A program made the position numbers and the translations under genes. Shown here in pieces: positions 60,236 to 64,000 of a stretch of 64,000 bases of DNA. Location of the stretch: assembly GCF_028858725.1 (NCBI RefSeq), contig NC_084790.1, positions 27,879,031 through 27,943,030 of the forward strand, read 5' to 3'. Under the pieces are notes generated by a model. That model was given only the letters and a program-made list of their open reading frames with translations. It was not told the origin of the DNA and made no database searches. Every line of letters begins with the position of its first letter. Within the stretch, counting starts at the first letter, position 1. This DNA is from Colius striatus. Lineage: Eukaryota > Chordata > Aves > Coliiformes > Coliidae.

Positions 60236-60790
60236 AGTGAAGTCTACTGATAATGTAATTTCTTCAGGGGAATCAGAGCAGAAAGTAACTTAAAAGCTGA
60301 AGAGAGAGATTACTGTCTCAAGTGGGTAAAATTCTGCATCAATAAATGCAAAGTATCCCACATGGGAAGAGGGGACACTCTCAATGATCTACATATGCAA
60401 TTATAGGCTTTAGCTTGGCCATTATCTCTCAGGAAGAAGGTTAGAGCCATTTAGAGCAGTTATGTGAAAACATAAGATCAATGCTTAACAGCAGTCAAAA
60501 AGGCACATAGAACAATGAGAAATATTAGGGGATAAATCAAGAACAGAACATAAAATACCATCCTGCCACCATACAGAGTTTCATCTAATTACAGAACATA
60601 ATCTCAAAAGTATCAGCAAAGAGGTCTTAATTTCAGAGGACTATTGCAGAACCTGAAGAGGTACAGCAAAGGATGGCATGGCTGATCAGTGTTGCAGAGT
60701 GGCTTCTGGAGGAGGGAAAGATAAATAGAATAGGATTCCTGGAGCATAGAAAACAAATGGCTGAAGGAAAAACGGTGTATCAATGAAAAC
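60236..60790 (+). mobile_element. Probable ancient CR1-like ORF2 C-terminal fragment, plus strand
   Basis: A block encoding Asn-Lys-Cys-Lys-Val-Ser-His-Met-Gly-Arg lies near 60342-60372. A Lys-Lys-Ala-His-Arg-Thr-Met-Arg-Asn-Ile-Arg-Gly block lies near 60498-60533, and a Val-Gln-Gln-Arg-Met-Ala...Arg-Ile-Gly-Phe-Leu-Glu series at 60660-60755. The order matches the end of CR1-group ORF2. Many stops and frameshifts are present, and the subfamily differs from the young copies. Confidence 0.55.
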
Positions 60791-63133
60791 AACAAAAAAA
60801 AAGATGAACAGGTAATTTACAGTTTTGAAGAGCACACAGTTTGGGAGATGCCCAGTGACATTTACAGGTAATAGCTGAAAAAGAAAGCTAAGTCTTTTTA
60901 CTCCAGAACATAATTAAAGTGCAGGCTAAGGTCATAGATTGTCAAAATTGTAAGAAACAGGGACACATTATGGGGGGGGGGCTGAAAGCACAAAGTTTTC
61001 TCCATGCATTGCACCATCCAATCTTGACAACATGAATTATTCGTATGAAAGCCATGCACTACTGGAACATAACTTCAACTCTGGAGTACAGCACCACTTG
61101 AAAGGAGAGAAAAATAAGTTAGCTTTTTTGTTTAATCAGTCTCCTAATTTAGTTAAAATTCCAGAGTACAAACCTTGTGTTTGTGCAGGGCTGCAGGAAA
61201 GACTTTTTTTTTTCCTTTTTTAAATGTAAATATTGTTAGTAAGCCAAGTCATGTATTACCAGCTAAACTGCCAGTAATGATTGTCTCCAAACCCCAAACT
61301 GTTTTCCCTTCACGTATTACTGCATATATAATTTGTCTTGCAGCAAACTGCTCAGACAATACAGAAGGCGCACCACCACAACCAGGTTTGCATTGCCTCC
61401 CTCAGCACAGGAACATTGTCAACCGAGTTGTCTCTTCTTCTGAATGACTGGAACCAGCGGCTTCCTCCTGTGGTTTATCTGTCCCTTTGGTTTTGCTATG
61501 TATGGAGTTCATATGAGGGGAAAGAAAAAAAATATGATCAGGAAAGAAAAAACTATGATAACCAGGCTGACTGGTTCTTTGTATCTGGGGAAAACATTTA
61601 CTATTTTACAGTTCTCTCCCAGGTTCAGTACAATGTTGCAGCAATTGCAAGGTGAGATGTATCTGATTAATACTAGTACCTTATTTTTACATCAGTAGCA
61701 GATGCAGTGTCTTTTATGTCCCTGCTTAGACTAAGAAATGTGCTAAAATAAATACTATGTCTTTTATCTACCCTTATGAGAAAGATAGCAATAGAGAAAA
61801 GATGTCTTCCTTTTTAATTTGACACTATTGTGAAACAGGAAGTTCCTCAACTGATGAAAGAAATAACCATGATATCAGTTGGCCTACTTAAACAAGAGAA
61901 AGACATGAAACAGAATTTCAACTAAGCACACTTCCTACCTTCCACTCATTTGTCACATTAAAAGATAAACTCTTAGGAGCAGGCATGGAAAGTAGTGTGG
62001 AACTAGATGGAAGAGCTGTACATAGCCACCCTTGGAGCGATTTCTTTCTTTACTGAGTCACAAAGAGTAATACTGGGCTACTGCTTCCAGGATATTTGTG
62101 ACATGTGCAATAAGAAAGGCACAAGCCACAACAAATATCTGCACCATTAAGGTGTGGAGTTACTGATAGTGCTCGTTTCCTTCTAACCTGTAATCAGGGT
62201 GAGCCCATGGTTTATAGAGTGTGTTGGAGTATTGCTTTTAACCCAAAAGCACTGACTTCAGTTAGGGCAGTTGACTAAATGCCTTAACCAGAAAGTTGTT
62301 GATATAAGGTTGAAACTCACAAAACACACATGAAGCCAAGATTTTGTGATTACCATAAGTTTCCTAGTAAGATGCTGCAGATAAATCCTTATGCTGACTT
62401 AAATTTGCTGCACACATCCACTCTAGTCTCCAGTTTCACTAATTTTCTCATGATGAATCCTTGAAGACATTTAAGAGACTGCTCTTTCTGCCAAAGCACA
62501 CCAGATACTAGGTAAATGTCCAGTAACTCAGATTCACTTAAGGAGAAGCCACACAGGCTAAACCTGATTGTTGCAGAGATGATGTTCTGGGCAGGCTGCA
62601 AGCTTCAGAGTGTCCAAAGAACTAGAAGTTGCCTTACACTGTATTCCCAGAGAAACAACAAACTTTAAGACAGTTTGAATTACCATGTGGATTTTCAAGA
62701 TCTTACACTAGCTGATGTTTTAAACAGGCAACAGTTTGCTGTCTTACCTGTAGCTGAGCTGGCATACTGCTATAATTCTTTTTAAAATAGAGAGTAGCTG
62801 AGGCTTGGCTGACTTTAAAGTCAGCAGAGACTGATAGATCATGAATCTTCTGGGTTTCACAAAGTCTATTGCTGCAGGTTAGAGAGCTGTTTAAGGGCCT
62901 GTTTAAGCCTGTTTAAGTGAGAAAATTCATTTAACTTCCTGGGAGAAGGGATGAATCCCAGATGCCATCATTGAGGCCTGTGCATGGAAGTCAGGACTAC
63001 AAAAACATGAAGACCATAAAGAAGTAGCAAAGATAGGGGCCAGGCAAAGAGAGAAACTAATCTCAACAGGGAAAAACTGGACTAAAGAAGGGATGTTCCC
63101 AGCAGGAGTGTGAAAGCCCCTATGTGAATAAAA
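60791..63133. other. AT-rich single-copy DNA, no gene seen
   Basis: About 2.3 kb. Overlapping plus-strand frames at 61175-61698 (84-105 codons) have no recognisable domain. No transposon signature was found. Confidence 0.55.
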
Positions 63134-63835
63134 TTATAGAACCATAGCATCATTGCCATTGGAAAAGATCAAGTCCAACGACTAAACTCATACTGTCAAG
63201 TCCACCACTAAACCATGTCCCTCAGCACTTCATTTATCTATTTAAATATCTCTAGGGATGATGACTCCAACACCACACTGGGCAGCCTGTTTCAATGTTT
63301 AACAATCATCTCGGTGAAAAAGTTCTTCCAAATGTCCAATCTAAACCTCCCATGGTGCAACTTGAGCCCATTTCCTCATGTTCTATCTATCATTACTGGA
63401 GAGATCAACCCCCACTTTACCACAACTCCCTTTCAAGTAGTTGTAGAGAGTCATCATATCTCCTCTCAGTTTCCTCTTCTCCAGACTAAACATTCCCAGC
63501 TCCCTCAGCCATTCCTCACAAGACCTGTGCTCATAACCCTTCACCAGCTTCATTGCCCATCTCTGGACACGCTCCAGCACCTCAGTGTCCTTCTTATAGT
63601 TAGAGGCCCAGCACTGTACACAGTATTGAAGGTGTGACCTCACCAGCGCCAAGTACAAGGGGACATTCACTTCCTTGGCCCTGCTGGCACACTATTTCCG
63701 ATACAAGCCAGGATGCCATTGGCCTTCTTTTCCATCTGAGCATGCTGCCAGCTCACATTCAGTCATCTGTTGACTAACATCCCCAAGTCCTTTTCCTGCA
63801 GACAGATTCCCATGCTGTGCCATAGTTCAGAGTGA
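63134..63835 (-). mobile_element. CR1 LINE 3' fragment, minus strand (second subfamily type)
   Basis: The plus strand starts with a degraded ATTCTATG tail complement (TATAGAACCATAGCATC) and TTGGAAAAGATCAAGTCC. It continues through CACTGGGCAGCCTG and the end of ORF2. On the minus strand the translation near 63670-63383 reads [23 protein letters not shown] and [14 protein letters not shown]. This is one open 95-codon block of the CR1 C-terminal domain. The 3' blocks use a GGTCTTTTCCAA-like ending instead of GGTCCCTTCCAACC, so it belongs to a different subfamily from 16517 or 26183. Confidence 0.9.
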
Positions 63836-64000
63836 CAGCAGTAGTAGTCAACTGTACAAACGCTTGCCATCTGTTTTTATTAGATGTATAATATTTCCAC
63901 TCCTAAATCTTAGTACAAAACACAGATAGTTTGCAGTCAGATTACTAGATACAACTGCTTTTTAGGTGGGAATGGTTTCCTGGTATCCCAATGACATTTT
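63836..64000. other. Window end, nothing recognised
   Basis: Short AT-rich single-copy sequence up to the window edge. Confidence 0.5.

Noticed and set aside
61175..61698. Overlapping frames of 84-105 codons
   Set aside because: No recognisable domain. Multiple open frames in the same place argue against selection on any of them.
1..64000. Search for CRISPR arrays, operons or bacterial defence systems
   Set aside because: The window is clearly vertebrate (CR1 LINEs, avian LTRs). No regularly spaced repeats or prokaryotic gene layout exist.

Overview
This 64-kb window looks like bird genomic DNA: an intergenic or intronic stretch with low GC, low gene content and a moderate load of mobile elements. 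The basis is the type of repeats. At least twelve fragments are chicken-repeat-1 (CR1) LINEs, several ending in the (ATTCTATG)n-like 3' tail and lacking a true poly-A. There are also solo endogenous-retrovirus LTRs of the avian 'TGTCCTGGTTT...AAACCACGACA' type. I found no host protein-coding exon, tRNA, rRNA or CRISPR that I can support. All the recognisable coding sequence is decayed CR1 ORF2 (endonuclease and reverse transcriptase).

Layout. Positions 1-10754 are AT-rich single-copy DNA with one old minus-strand LTR (3120-3514). A GC-rich, young-looking LTR sits at 10755-11783 and carries a 39-base C run. 11784-16516 is single-copy. 16517-18843 holds three CR1 pieces: a tail with a 23-unit TCTTC expansion inside it, an endonuclease fragment, and another tail. 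18844-29432 is mostly single-copy, with a possible LTR remnant near 20.7-21.2 kb and a CR1 tail at 26.2 kb. A diverged reverse-orientation copy of the GC-rich LTR family lies at 29433-30232. 30233-40323 is mostly single-copy.

40.3-56.5 kb is a transposon pile-up. It contains an LTR nested in another LTR (41331-41856 inside 40958-41938), a minus-strand LTR (43173-43692), an LTR inside a CR1 (43983-44685), two more CR1 pieces and an LTR remnant (44966-46549), a CR1 reverse transcriptase remnant (47185-48230), the second GC-rich LTR inserted into a CR1 (51901-52882), and another CR1 (55467-56455). 59.8-60.8 kb holds three older fragments and 63.1-63.8 kb one more CR1.

The clearest biological story is insertion order. 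Three LTR insertions have exact 5-base target duplications (CTATA, CTAGA, CACAG), so the order of events can be read directly. The two GC-rich LTRs differ by about 3% where I aligned them by eye. They share a long open frame with one in-frame 6-base gap, but its C-terminus is not conserved. Nothing here convincingly forms a new functional system. The best candidates for a second look are the young LTR pair with its open frame and C tract, and the promoter-like CRE/TATA arrangement in the nested LTR.
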